A stretch of DNA of 64,000 bases from Collinsella tanakaei (GTDB lineage: Bacteria; Actinomycetota; Coriobacteriia; Coriobacteriales; Coriobacteriaceae). Position 1 is the stretch's first letter. Each line of letters opens with the position of its first letter. The notes under the pieces are model-generated. The model was not told the origin of the DNA. It worked only from the letters and a program-made list of their open reading frames with translations, and ran no database searches. A program made the translations under genes and the position numbers. The stretch covers positions 186,001 to 250,000 of the forward strand of contig NZ_JAUDCO010000004.1 in the NCBI RefSeq assembly GCF_030373545.1, in the 5' to 3' direction. Shown piece by piece: positions 1-7,309 of this stretch.

Positions 1-72
1 CAGCGACGGGGTCCGGGCCCCTGCACACCTCGTGTGCTCAGTAATCTGCCTTTTCCCTTTTCCCTTTTCCAA

Positions 73-108
73 CCCGGTGCGCCCCGCTCAAGCGCACCGG
101 GCCTTTTT
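73..108 (+). terminator. Rho-independent terminator of an upstream feature
   Basis: A perfect 10-bp stem (73-82 with 92-101) is followed by CCTTTTTGTG. It ends a transcript that enters from before the window. The first 72 bases contain no recognisable gene. Confidence 0.8.
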
Positions 109-147
109 GTGTGTACAGACACCTTGCATACTCACCGATTCCAATTT

Positions 148-164
148 GAAGCACTCACTTCGCG
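148..164. repeat. 17-bp dispersed repeat, copy 1
   Basis: GAAGCACTCACTTCGCG occurs here and again at 21570-21586, where it forms the right arm of a 128-bp palindromic element. No matching left arm is visible here. The surrounding stretch 109-378 holds no gene that I can support. Confidence 0.5.
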
Positions 165-378
165 CGCCGAGGGGGTGCTTTATACGCAAATCGCTTCTTC
201 GGGGAACACGTACCCGCTTTATATATTGGCTGTTCCTATGGATTAGATTGCAAACAAGTATTTGAGCTATGGAGTGCGGCGTAGAACAATCTAAAGTGTC
301 AGGTTGCTGGGCGGTGATGTCGGGTGGATGGCGGCAGCTCCATCTGCTCGTCTCGCCGCTCGGCGCCCACACAGGGAA

Positions 379-439
379 TTGACCCCGGGGGTCCTGCTAT
401 CGGCATACATGGTGCGGATGGCAGGACCCCCGGGGTCAA
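379..439. repeat. 19-bp perfect inverted repeat (REP-like)
   Basis: The arms are 379-397 and 421-439 (TTGACCCCGGGGGTCCTGC and its complement), with a 23-nt loop. It lies just past the 3' end of the hydrolase on the minus strand and could act as its terminator. The GGGGTCA-type arm resembles REP palindromes mobilised by REP-associated transposases, although no such transposase is in the window. Confidence 0.7.
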
Positions 440-496
440 TCTGGTTGCTGCTTGGATGTATGCGAAATGACGCCGGGGCTCTTTCGCGGGTGGCTC

Positions 497-1399
497 CTAT
501 GCTAGGCAGCGGCGGATGAAGCGCTCGTAGATATCGATCATCCGGTCGGTGTAGAACTCGGCGATGCCGTGGTCGGCGCCCTGCACCAGGTAGAGCTCGG
601 CGTCCTTGCCGCACGCGCGGAGCTTTTCGAACAGCTCGACGGACATCCGCGTGTTGACCTTGCGGTCCTTGGTGCCGTGGGCGATGAGCACGGGCGGAAT
701 GGCGAGCTCGGGCGTGATGTAGGTCACAACGGAGCCCTTCTCGCGCAGCTCGGGGTGCTCGAACATGTCGATGTTGCCCATGAGCAGGCACTCGGGGCTT
801 CCCGGCGTGTGGTGTTCCGGCGTGATGGGGAAGGCGTCGTCGGCGATCAGGCTCACGGCGCCGTACAGGTCGATGACACCGCAAACGGTGGCCGAAATGC
901 CGGGATAGGCGCTGCCGCCCGCGTCTAAAAACGAGGCGAACACCGCGGTGTGGCCGCCGGAGGAGTTGCCTGCGACGATCATCTTGTCGGGGTCGATGCC
1001 GAACTGCTCGGCGTTGGCGCGCAGGAACCGGATGGCGTTTTGTGCATCGATGATTTGCGCGGGAAAGGCCGCGTCGGCGGCGGGGCGGTATTCGACCTCC
1101 GCGACAACGTAGCCGCGTGCGGCGATGCGCGCGAGCTGGGGAATCAGGGCGTACAGCTTCTGCGGGCGCCATGCGGACCCCTTGACGAAGGCGATGCAGG
1201 GCAAAGGTTCGTCTATACCGTTGCGCGTGCGGGGTTTGAGCACCTGCAGGCGCAGCTCCACGCCATCGGCGGTGGCATATGGAACGTCGTGCAGGTATTG
1301 GACCTCGACCTCGTCGCCGGTCGTCTCGATGAGCGTCGCGCCGTCGACCTCATCGCAAAACTCGGGAAACTCCTCGTAGCTCCATGCTTTGACTTCCAT
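497..1399 (-). CDS. Alpha/beta hydrolase, esterase/lipase-like
   Basis: A protein of about 300 residues with the alpha/beta-hydrolase fold typical of small-molecule carboxylesterases. The nucleophile elbow GNSSGG lies near residue 145, a GTKD segment supplies the likely acid, and GADHG near the C-terminus supplies the histidine. The HGGG oxyanion motif of hormone-sensitive lipases is replaced by VKGSAW, so it is closer to the BD-FAE/acetyl-xylan-esterase-like group. The start is the ATG at 1399 because AGGAGGT lies just upstream; an upstream TTG would bury that site inside the gene. There is no signal peptide, so it is probably cytoplasmic. It diverges from the hydratase gene at 1585. The substrate cannot be deduced. 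Confidence 0.85.
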   Translation of the reverse strand: MEVKAWSYEEFPEFCDEVDGATLIETTGDEVEVQYLHDVPYATADGVELRLQVLKPRTRNGIDEPLPCIAFVKGSAWRPQKLYALIPQLARIAARGYVVAEVEYRPAADAAFPAQIIDAQNAIRFLRANAEQFGIDPDKMIVAGNSSGGHTAVFASFLDAGGSAYPGISATVCGVIDLYGAVSLIADDAFPITPEHHTPGSPECLLMGNIDMFEHPELREKGSVVTYITPELAIPPVLIAHGTKDRKVNTRMSVELFEKLRACGKDAELYLVQGADHGIAEFYTDRMIDIYERFIRRCLA

Positions 1400-1584
1400 A
1401 GCTACCTCCTGCAACAGCGCTAATGAACGCCTGCATTATAGGGCGGCGGCAGTATGCCGGCTCGCATATCGCCATACGAGTTCGGCATAAAGGTATAGCG
1501 CCTTTCAATTGGATTGCGGCGTGCCGCCCTTCCATAATGAGGGAAAGATTGCGACTTCTATCTTATGATAAAGGGGTCTTGACG

Positions 1585-3864
1585 ATGGATGCGGTGAAGC
1601 TCTACGACGGCGGCGTGTACCTGGTCGACGGCGCTCTGATCGTGCCCGAGGCGGAAGGGGACGCCGTCGAGCGCATGACGGGCAGCAAGGCAGATCCTGT
1701 CGCCGCGCGTATGGGCACCATGGCCGCCCACATCCTGTGTGCACATGATACGTCGCAAGACGACGGCTCCCTGCGTCTGCGGTTCGACGCGCTGACCTCG
1801 CCCGACAACGCGTTTGTGAACATCATCCAGACCGCCCGCGCCTCAGGGCTCACGGAGTTCCCCGTGCCCTATACGCTCACCTGCTGCCACAACACGCTGT
1901 GCGCCGTGGGCGGCACCATCAACGAGGACGACCACCGCTTCGGCCTGTCCGCCGCCAAGCGCTATGGCGGCATCTTCGTACCGCCGCACCTGGGCGTCCT
2001 GCACCAGGTGATGCGCGAGACGCAGGCGGGGTGCGGCAAGATGATCCTCGGCTCCGACTCCCACACGCGCTACGGCGCCCTGGGAACGCTCGCTATCGGC
2101 GAAGGCGGTGGCGAGCTCGTCAAGCAGCTGCTCGGCAAGACCTACGACATCCCCGCACCCGAGGTCATCGCCGTGTACCTCGAGGGCAAGCCGGCGCCAT
2201 ATGTGGGTCCGCAGGATATCGCGCTCGCTATCATCCGCGCGGTGTTCGACTGCGGCTACGTCAAGAACAAGGTGATGGAGTTCGTCGGCCCCGGTGTCGC
2301 GAGCATGACCTGCGACTTCCGCAACGGCGTGGACGTCATGACGACCGAGACGGCAGCGCTGTCCTCCATTTGGGTGACCGACGACAGCACGCGGCGCTTC
2401 CTTGCCGCCCATGGTCGCGAGGACGAGTTCACCGAGCTCAAGCCGGCGTCGGTGGCCTACTACGACGGCTGCGTGCGGGTGGACCTGGCGCAGGTCCGTC
2501 CCATGATCGCGCTGCCGTTCCACCCGAGCAACGTCTACGCCATCGACGAGCTGTACGACAGCCTGGATGAGATCCTGGCTTCCATCGAGGCTCGTGCCGA
2601 CGAGATCGCCGGGTACGCGGGTTCGATCGACCTGCGCGGCAAGGTGGACGCCGCCGGCCTGCACGTGCAGCAAGGGAGCATCTCGGGCTGCGCGGGCGGT
2701 ACGTATACGAACATCATGCAGGCGGCGCGCGCCCTGCGCGGACGCAGCTGCGGCGACGGCGAGTTCAGCCTGTCGGTGTACCCGGCGTCGATGCCGATCA
2801 TGTCGGCGTTGGTCAAGCAGGGCGCCATCACCGACCTGATCCAGGCGGGCGCCGTCGTGCGCACGGCGATGTGCGGCCCGTGTTTCGGGGCGGGCGATAC
2901 GCCGGCGAACAACGCGCTGTCCATCCGCCACAACACGCGCAACTTCCCCAACCGCGAGGGCTCCAAGGCGGGGCAGGGGCAGATGGCGGCGGCCGCCCTC
3001 ATGGACGCCCGCTCCATCGCCGCGACGGCGGCCAACGGCGGCGTGTTGACGAGCGCCGCCGCCCTTGACTGCTGGGGCGATGTACCCGAATACGAGTACG
3101 ATTCCGCGCCCTACGCGCATCGCGTGTACAACGGCTTCGGTAACCCGTTGCCCGACGAGCCGCTCGTCTATGGCCCCAACATCAAGGACTGGCCCGAGAT
3201 GGAGCCGCTGGGTGAGCATGCACTCGTGCAGGTGTGCACCAAGATCCTGGACCCGGTGACCAACACCGACGAGTTCGTGCCCTCCGGCGAGGCGTCGTGC
3301 TACCGCTCCGACCCGTTCAAACTCGCCGAGTTCACGCTTTCGGGCCGCGATCCCGAGTACGTGGGACGCGCGAAGACGACGCGCGGCTACGAGGAGAGCC
3401 GTCTTGCCGGGCGCCTCGACGAGGGATGCGCGGCGGTGTTTGCCGTGGCAAAGCGCATCACGCCCGACGTCCGCGCGGTGGATATCGAGATCGGCGGCAT
3501 GCTGTACGCGACCAAGCCCGGCGACGGCTCGGCCCGTGAGCAGGCGGCGAGCTGCCAGCGCGTGCTCGGCGGCCTGGTCAACGTGTGTCGCCAATACGCG
3601 ACCAAGCGCTACCGGACGAACCTCATCAACTGGGGTCTGCTGCCCTTTCGTACCGACGACGAGCTGTCGTTCGAGGTAGGGGACTGGCTGTATATCCCGG
3701 GCGTGCGCGCGGCGGTCGAGGCCGGCGCGGGCGAGCTTGAGGCCCATGTCATCCACGGTGGCGAGGTGGCGGGCACCATGACGCTGCTGCTCGACCCGAT
3801 GACGGATGACGAGCGCCAGATCATCCTCGACGGCTGCCTGATCAACTACAACCGCAAAGGCTAA
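1585..3864 (+). CDS. Aconitase-superfamily hydratase (YbhJ-like)
   Basis: A 759-residue [4Fe-4S] dehydratase of the aconitase superfamily. The segment GSDSHTRYGALGT near residue 157 and CGPCFGAG near residue 430 match the substrate and cluster regions; the third cysteine is in ISGCAGGTYTN. A swivel domain with TNLINWGLLPF lies near the C-terminus. Length and motifs fit E. coli YbhJ, a paralogue of aconitase whose substrate is not settled. The start was placed at the ATG at 1585 behind AAAGGGG; an in-frame ATG far upstream has no ribosome site. It is followed 80 bases later by a second, unlike aconitase-family gene, so the two probably form an operon. Whether it acts on citrate or another tricarboxylate is unknown. 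Confidence 0.85.
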   Translation: MDAVKLYDGGVYLVDGALIVPEAEGDAVERMTGSKADPVAARMGTMAAHILCAHDTSQDDGSLRLRFDALTSPDNAFVNIIQTARASGLTEFPVPYTLTCCHNTLCAVGGTINEDDHRFGLSAAKRYGGIFVPPHLGVLHQVMRETQAGCGKMILGSDSHTRYGALGTLAIGEGGGELVKQLLGKTYDIPAPEVIAVYLEGKPAPYVGPQDIALAIIRAVFDCGYVKNKVMEFVGPGVASMTCDFRNGVDVMTTETAALSSIWVTDDSTRRFLAAHGREDEFTELKPASVAYYDGCVRVDLAQVRPMIALPFHPSNVYAIDELYDSLDEILASIEARADEIAGYAGSIDLRGKVDAAGLHVQQGSISGCAGGTYTNIMQAARALRGRSCGDGEFSLSVYPASMPIMSALVKQGAITDLIQAGAVVRTAMCGPCFGAGDTPANNALSIRHNTRNFPNREGSKAGQGQMAAAALMDARSIAATAANGGVLTSAAALDCWGDVPEYEYDSAPYAHRVYNGFGNPLPDEPLVYGPNIKDWPEMEPLGEHALVQVCTKILDPVTNTDEFVPSGEASCYRSDPFKLAEFTLSGRDPEYVGRAKTTRGYEESRLAGRLDEGCAAVFAVAKRITPDVRAVDIEIGGMLYATKPGDGSAREQAASCQRVLGGLVNVCRQYATKRYRTNLINWGLLPFRTDDELSFEVGDWLYIPGVRAAVEAGAGELEAHVIHGGEVAGTMTLLLDPMTDDERQIILDGCLINYNRKG

Positions 3865-3865
3865 C

Positions 3866-3883
3866 GGGTCATTCGGGGACGTG
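3866..3883. repeat. Solo arm of the 44-bp REP-like repeat
   Basis: GGGTCATTCGGGGACGTG matches 17 of 18 bases of the outer arm of the inverted repeat at 7074-7166. It lies directly after the hydratase stop codon and has no partner arm nearby, so it is a degenerate or half copy. Confidence 0.6.
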
Positions 3884-3944
3884 CAGACGTCGGGGTCGCA
3901 CTATAAAGCTGGGTAGCATCGAACTCCACGGAAAGGTACGCACC

Positions 3945-5915
3945 ATGGGAGCATCGCTTACACGGAAGATCATCGAGTCGCATCTCGTCTCGGGCAGCAT
4001 GGAGCCCGGCGAGGAGATCCTGCTGCGCGTCGATCAGACGCTCACGCACGACATCAACGCCGTCATGACCTACCTCGCCTTCGAGGCGCTCGGTCTCGAC
4101 CGCGTGCGCACCGAGCTGTCGGTGTCCAACCTCGACCACAACCTCCTCTACATCGACAACAAAACGCCTGACGACCACATCTACCTGCAGTCGGCTGCCA
4201 AGCGCTTCGGCGTGTACGTGTCGCGCCCGGGCAACGGCATCTGCCACGCCATCCATACCGCGCGCTTCGCGGTGCCCGGCAAGGTGCTGTTCGGCGGCGA
4301 CTCGCACACCCCGCACAGCGGCGCGGTGGGCATGCTGTCGATCGGCGTGGGCGGCATGGACGTCGCCACCGCGATGGCCGGTCAGCCCATGCGCCTCGTC
4401 ATGCCCAAGGTCGTGCAGGTGTACCTCACCGGCTCGCTCAAGCCCGGCGTGAACGCCAAGGACGTCATCCTGGAGATGCTGCGCCGCGTAGGCGTCAAGG
4501 GCGGCCTGGGCCGCGCGTTTGAGTACGTGGGCCCCGGCGTGGAGACCCTCGAGGTCCCCGAGCGCTGCAGCATCGCCAACATGGGCGCCGAGATGGGCGC
4601 CACCACCTCGATCTTCCCGGCTGACGAGCAGGTTCGTCGCTTCATGGCCGCCCAAGGTCGCGAGGACCAGTACCTCGAGCTGCTGCCCGACGAGGATGCC
4701 GTCTACGACGAGCGCATCGAGCTCGACCTCTCCTCGCTCGAGCCGCTCATGGCCTGCCCCGCCCTGCCCGACAACGTGCACAAGCTCGACGAGGTCGAGA
4801 AGGTGCCCGTCCAGCAGGTGTTCATCGGCAGCTGCACCAACGCGAGCTATTCCGACATCGCCAAGGCGGCGCTCGTGCTGCGCGGCCACCATGTGAACGA
4901 GAACGTGAGCTGCACCTGCGCCATCCAGTCCAGGCAGGTCTACAAGCAGCTGCTGCACGACGGCTACATCGACATGCTGCTCGATGCCGGTGTGCGCCTG
5001 CTCGAGTTCGCCTGCGGCCCGTGCTGCGCCATCGGCCAGGTGCCGGCTACCGACGGCGTCGCCGTGCGCACCTCGAACCGCAACTTCCGCGGCCGTGCCG
5101 GCAGCCCGACCGCCAAGGTCTACCTGGCGAGCCCCGAGAGCGCCGCGGCCACGGCCGTCGTGGGCACGTTCGCCAGCGCGCGCGACATCCTGGGCGACGA
5201 GGTGGAGCAGCTCGGGAAGATCTGCGAGCCTGATTCCTATCCCGTCGACGACAGCCTCCTCATCGAGCCGCTGCCCGCGAAGGAGGCCGAGCAGGTCGAG
5301 ATCGTCCGCGGTCCCAACATCAAGTTCCTGCCCATTCCCGACGAGCCGACCCAGCACCTGTGCGTGCCCGTCTCGCTCAAGGGCGGCGACAACATCTCGA
5401 CCGACGACATCACGCCCGCTTCGGCCGAGCTCTCCAGCATGCGCTCCAACATCCCGCTCATGTCCCAGTACTGCTACATGCGCTACGACCCCGAGTTCGC
5501 CGAGCGTGCGCGCGAGATGGGCCAGTCCATCATCATCGCCGGCGAGAACTACGGCCAGGGATCGAGTCGCGAGCATGCCGCCATCAACCCCATGTACCTG
5601 GGCGTACGCTGCGTGATCGCCAAGAGCATGGCGCGCATCCACAAGGGCAACCTCATCAACCACGGCATCATCCCCATGCTGTTCGAGGACCCGGCTGCCT
5701 ACGATTCCATCGAGCAGGGCGACGAGCTCGAGATCGAGGGCCTGCTCGATCAGATCCCGACGCGCCGCGTGGTCGTCAAGAACAAGACGCGTCACTTCGA
5801 GTTCGGGGTGACGCTCGACCTGTCCGACGCCGAGATGGAGGTCGTGCTCGCCGGCGGCCAGCTGCGTCTGCTCAAGGCCAAGCTCGCCGAGGAGGACGCC
5901 GCGGCGAACGCGTAA
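3945..5915 (+). CDS. Aconitate hydratase, monomeric Aquifex type
   Basis: A 656-residue [4Fe-4S] enzyme interconverting citrate and isocitrate, or a related 3-isopropylmalate-dehydratase-like reaction. Cluster ligands are visible as GSCTN (about residue 296) and CGPCC (about 358 and 361). GGDSHTPHSGA marks the N-terminal substrate loop, and NYGQGSSREHAA lies in the C-terminal swivel domain with the catalytic serine and arginine. Length and order match the putative Aquifex-type aconitases, which are shorter than AcnA or AcnB. The ATG at 3945 follows a GGAAAGG site. It is the second gene after the YbhJ-like hydratase. No citrate synthase or isocitrate dehydrogenase lies nearby, so its pathway here is open. 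Confidence 0.85.
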   Translation: MGASLTRKIIESHLVSGSMEPGEEILLRVDQTLTHDINAVMTYLAFEALGLDRVRTELSVSNLDHNLLYIDNKTPDDHIYLQSAAKRFGVYVSRPGNGICHAIHTARFAVPGKVLFGGDSHTPHSGAVGMLSIGVGGMDVATAMAGQPMRLVMPKVVQVYLTGSLKPGVNAKDVILEMLRRVGVKGGLGRAFEYVGPGVETLEVPERCSIANMGAEMGATTSIFPADEQVRRFMAAQGREDQYLELLPDEDAVYDERIELDLSSLEPLMACPALPDNVHKLDEVEKVPVQQVFIGSCTNASYSDIAKAALVLRGHHVNENVSCTCAIQSRQVYKQLLHDGYIDMLLDAGVRLLEFACGPCCAIGQVPATDGVAVRTSNRNFRGRAGSPTAKVYLASPESAAATAVVGTFASARDILGDEVEQLGKICEPDSYPVDDSLLIEPLPAKEAEQVEIVRGPNIKFLPIPDEPTQHLCVPVSLKGGDNISTDDITPASAELSSMRSNIPLMSQYCYMRYDPEFAERAREMGQSIIIAGENYGQGSSREHAAINPMYLGVRCVIAKSMARIHKGNLINHGIIPMLFEDPAAYDSIEQGDELEIEGLLDQIPTRRVVVKNKTRHFEFGVTLDLSDAEMEVVLAGGQLRLLKAKLAEEDAAANA

Positions 5916-6163
5916 GCGACGGAGCGTCCTGTCGACGCGTGTGGCCTGTTTCCTTTCGATCGATGCGGGGCAGGGCTGCCTACCTGCTGTGCTCCACAAG
6001 CGGCCTGCTCCGTTTTGATTGCCATAGCCGCTCGCGATGCGCCGGGTTCAGCTGCCCGGATCCGGTGCACCGCGGGCGGCTATTGTTATTTGATATAGAT
6101 CCTCGGCTCCGTATTGGCCGATAATGAAATGCAGGCAGCGCTGTACGGAGGAGGGCTATCCGC

Positions 6164-7072
6164 ATGAGGGATTCCGATTGGGAGATCATCGACGAGCTGT
6201 ATCGCAATCCCAACGTCTCGCGCGCCGCTGCCGCGCTCTATATGACCCAGCCGACCCTCACCAAGCGCCTGCAGCATATCGAGCGCGAGCTCGGGGTGAG
6301 CATCGCCGAGCGCACGCCGAAGGGCCTCGTGTTCACGCCGGAGGGGACGTATCTGGCGGGTCGTGCCGCTGAGCACAAGGAGTTCGTCGAGCAGACCAAG
6401 CGCGGCCTGGCCGAGCTTGAGCAGGAGCGCCAGCGCACGGTTCGGATCGGCTCGTCCTACACGTTCAACAAGTACAGCCTGTGGGGCGTGCTCGGTGGAT
6501 ACACCGAGGTCGGCGACCCCGAGGTGCGCTTTGACGTGGTCAACGAACAGAGCGATACGCTGTTTCGCAAGCTGCTCGACGGCGAGGTCGATATCGTGTT
6601 CGTGCGCGGCGATTTCGAGGGACCCGTGCGGCGCATCCTCGTCGACTGCAACCAGGCGTATCTGGTGAGCCGCGGTCCGGTGGATATCGACGATCTGCCT
6701 GCGCTCGATCGCATTGACTTTCGGACCAACGAGCAGTCGATCGAGCTGCTCCAGGCGTGGTGGCGCGAGCGCTTCGGCACGGACATGACACCGGGGCGCA
6801 ACGTGGGCTACATCGACTTCACGTGGGAGCTCGTGGCACAGGGGAAGGGCTATGCGCTGAGCTTCGTGCCCGAGAACTTCAAGAACAGTCGCGACCTTCA
6901 CCTGACGCCGCTGTTTTACCGCGACGGCTCGCCGCTCGTGCGCAGGACATGGTGCCTGTATCCCAACAGCAAGTCGCTGCCGTCGCATATGAGCGATTTT
7001 GTCGACTACGTGCGGGACCATGTGGCCATCGGTCCGGACGAGATCCACCAGCCGCGCTGCCTTCAGTCCTAG
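6164..7072 (+). CDS. LysR-family transcriptional regulator
   Basis: A 302-residue regulator. The N-terminal winged helix-turn-helix is clear: residues 10-60 include NVSRAAAALYMTQPTLTKRL, followed by LGVSIAERTPKGLVFTPEG. The remainder is a LysR substrate-binding domain of two alpha/beta lobes starting near RTVRIGSSYTF. The start at 6164 has CGGAGGAGG in front. It lies 248 bases after the aconitase gene on the same strand and is the obvious candidate to control the hydratase pair, perhaps in response to a tricarboxylic acid; that is inference from position only. Confidence 0.9.
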   Translation: MRDSDWEIIDELYRNPNVSRAAAALYMTQPTLTKRLQHIERELGVSIAERTPKGLVFTPEGTYLAGRAAEHKEFVEQTKRGLAELEQERQRTVRIGSSYTFNKYSLWGVLGGYTEVGDPEVRFDVVNEQSDTLFRKLLDGEVDIVFVRGDFEGPVRRILVDCNQAYLVSRGPVDIDDLPALDRIDFRTNEQSIELLQAWWRERFGTDMTPGRNVGYIDFTWELVAQGKGYALSFVPENFKNSRDLHLTPLFYRDGSPLVRRTWCLYPNSKSLPSHMSDFVDYVRDHVAIGPDEIHQPRCLQS

Positions 7073-7073
7073 T

Positions 7074-7166
7074 GATGGGTCATTTGGGGACGTGTTCCCT
7101 CCAACCCATTGGCGGCCGTGAAGGCCGCCAATGGGTTGGAGGGAACACGTCCCCAAATGACCCATC
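7074..7166. repeat. 44-bp perfect inverted repeat, REP-like
   Basis: The arms 7074-7117 and 7123-7166 are exact complements around a 5-nt loop. The outer part carries GGGTCATTTGGGGACGTG, a sequence style known from REP palindromes of RAYT transposases. It begins two bases after the LysR stop codon. As RNA it would fold into a very stable hairpin. Confidence 0.9.
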
Positions 7167-7195
7167 CACCGGGCAGTGCAATGTGCTGCCCGGTG
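7167..7195 (+). terminator. Hairpin, possible terminator before feoAB
   Basis: A 10-bp stem (7167-7176 with 7186-7195) directly abuts the 44-bp repeat. It is followed by CAACAAAACC, not a T-run, so termination efficiency is uncertain. Confidence 0.45.
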
Positions 7196-7309
7196 CAACA
7201 AAACCCCTGGGGTGAAATTACGCGCCCGCCCCGGACGGCCTGTCGGCTCGTGTTTCGCCGATTCGTGCTAGAGTACGAACGATTGGTTTACCGAGGGAAG
7301 CGATAGAGC

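Noticed and set aside
1-72. GGGGTCCGGGCCCCTGCACACC might be the 3' end of a structured RNA such as SRP RNA.
   Set aside because: Only the tail is visible and none of the conserved loop sequences can be checked, so no name is given.
3861-5999. A 712-codon minus-strand frame opposite the second aconitase gene.
   Set aside because: It is a shadow of the aconitase gene, with biased composition and no ribosome site.
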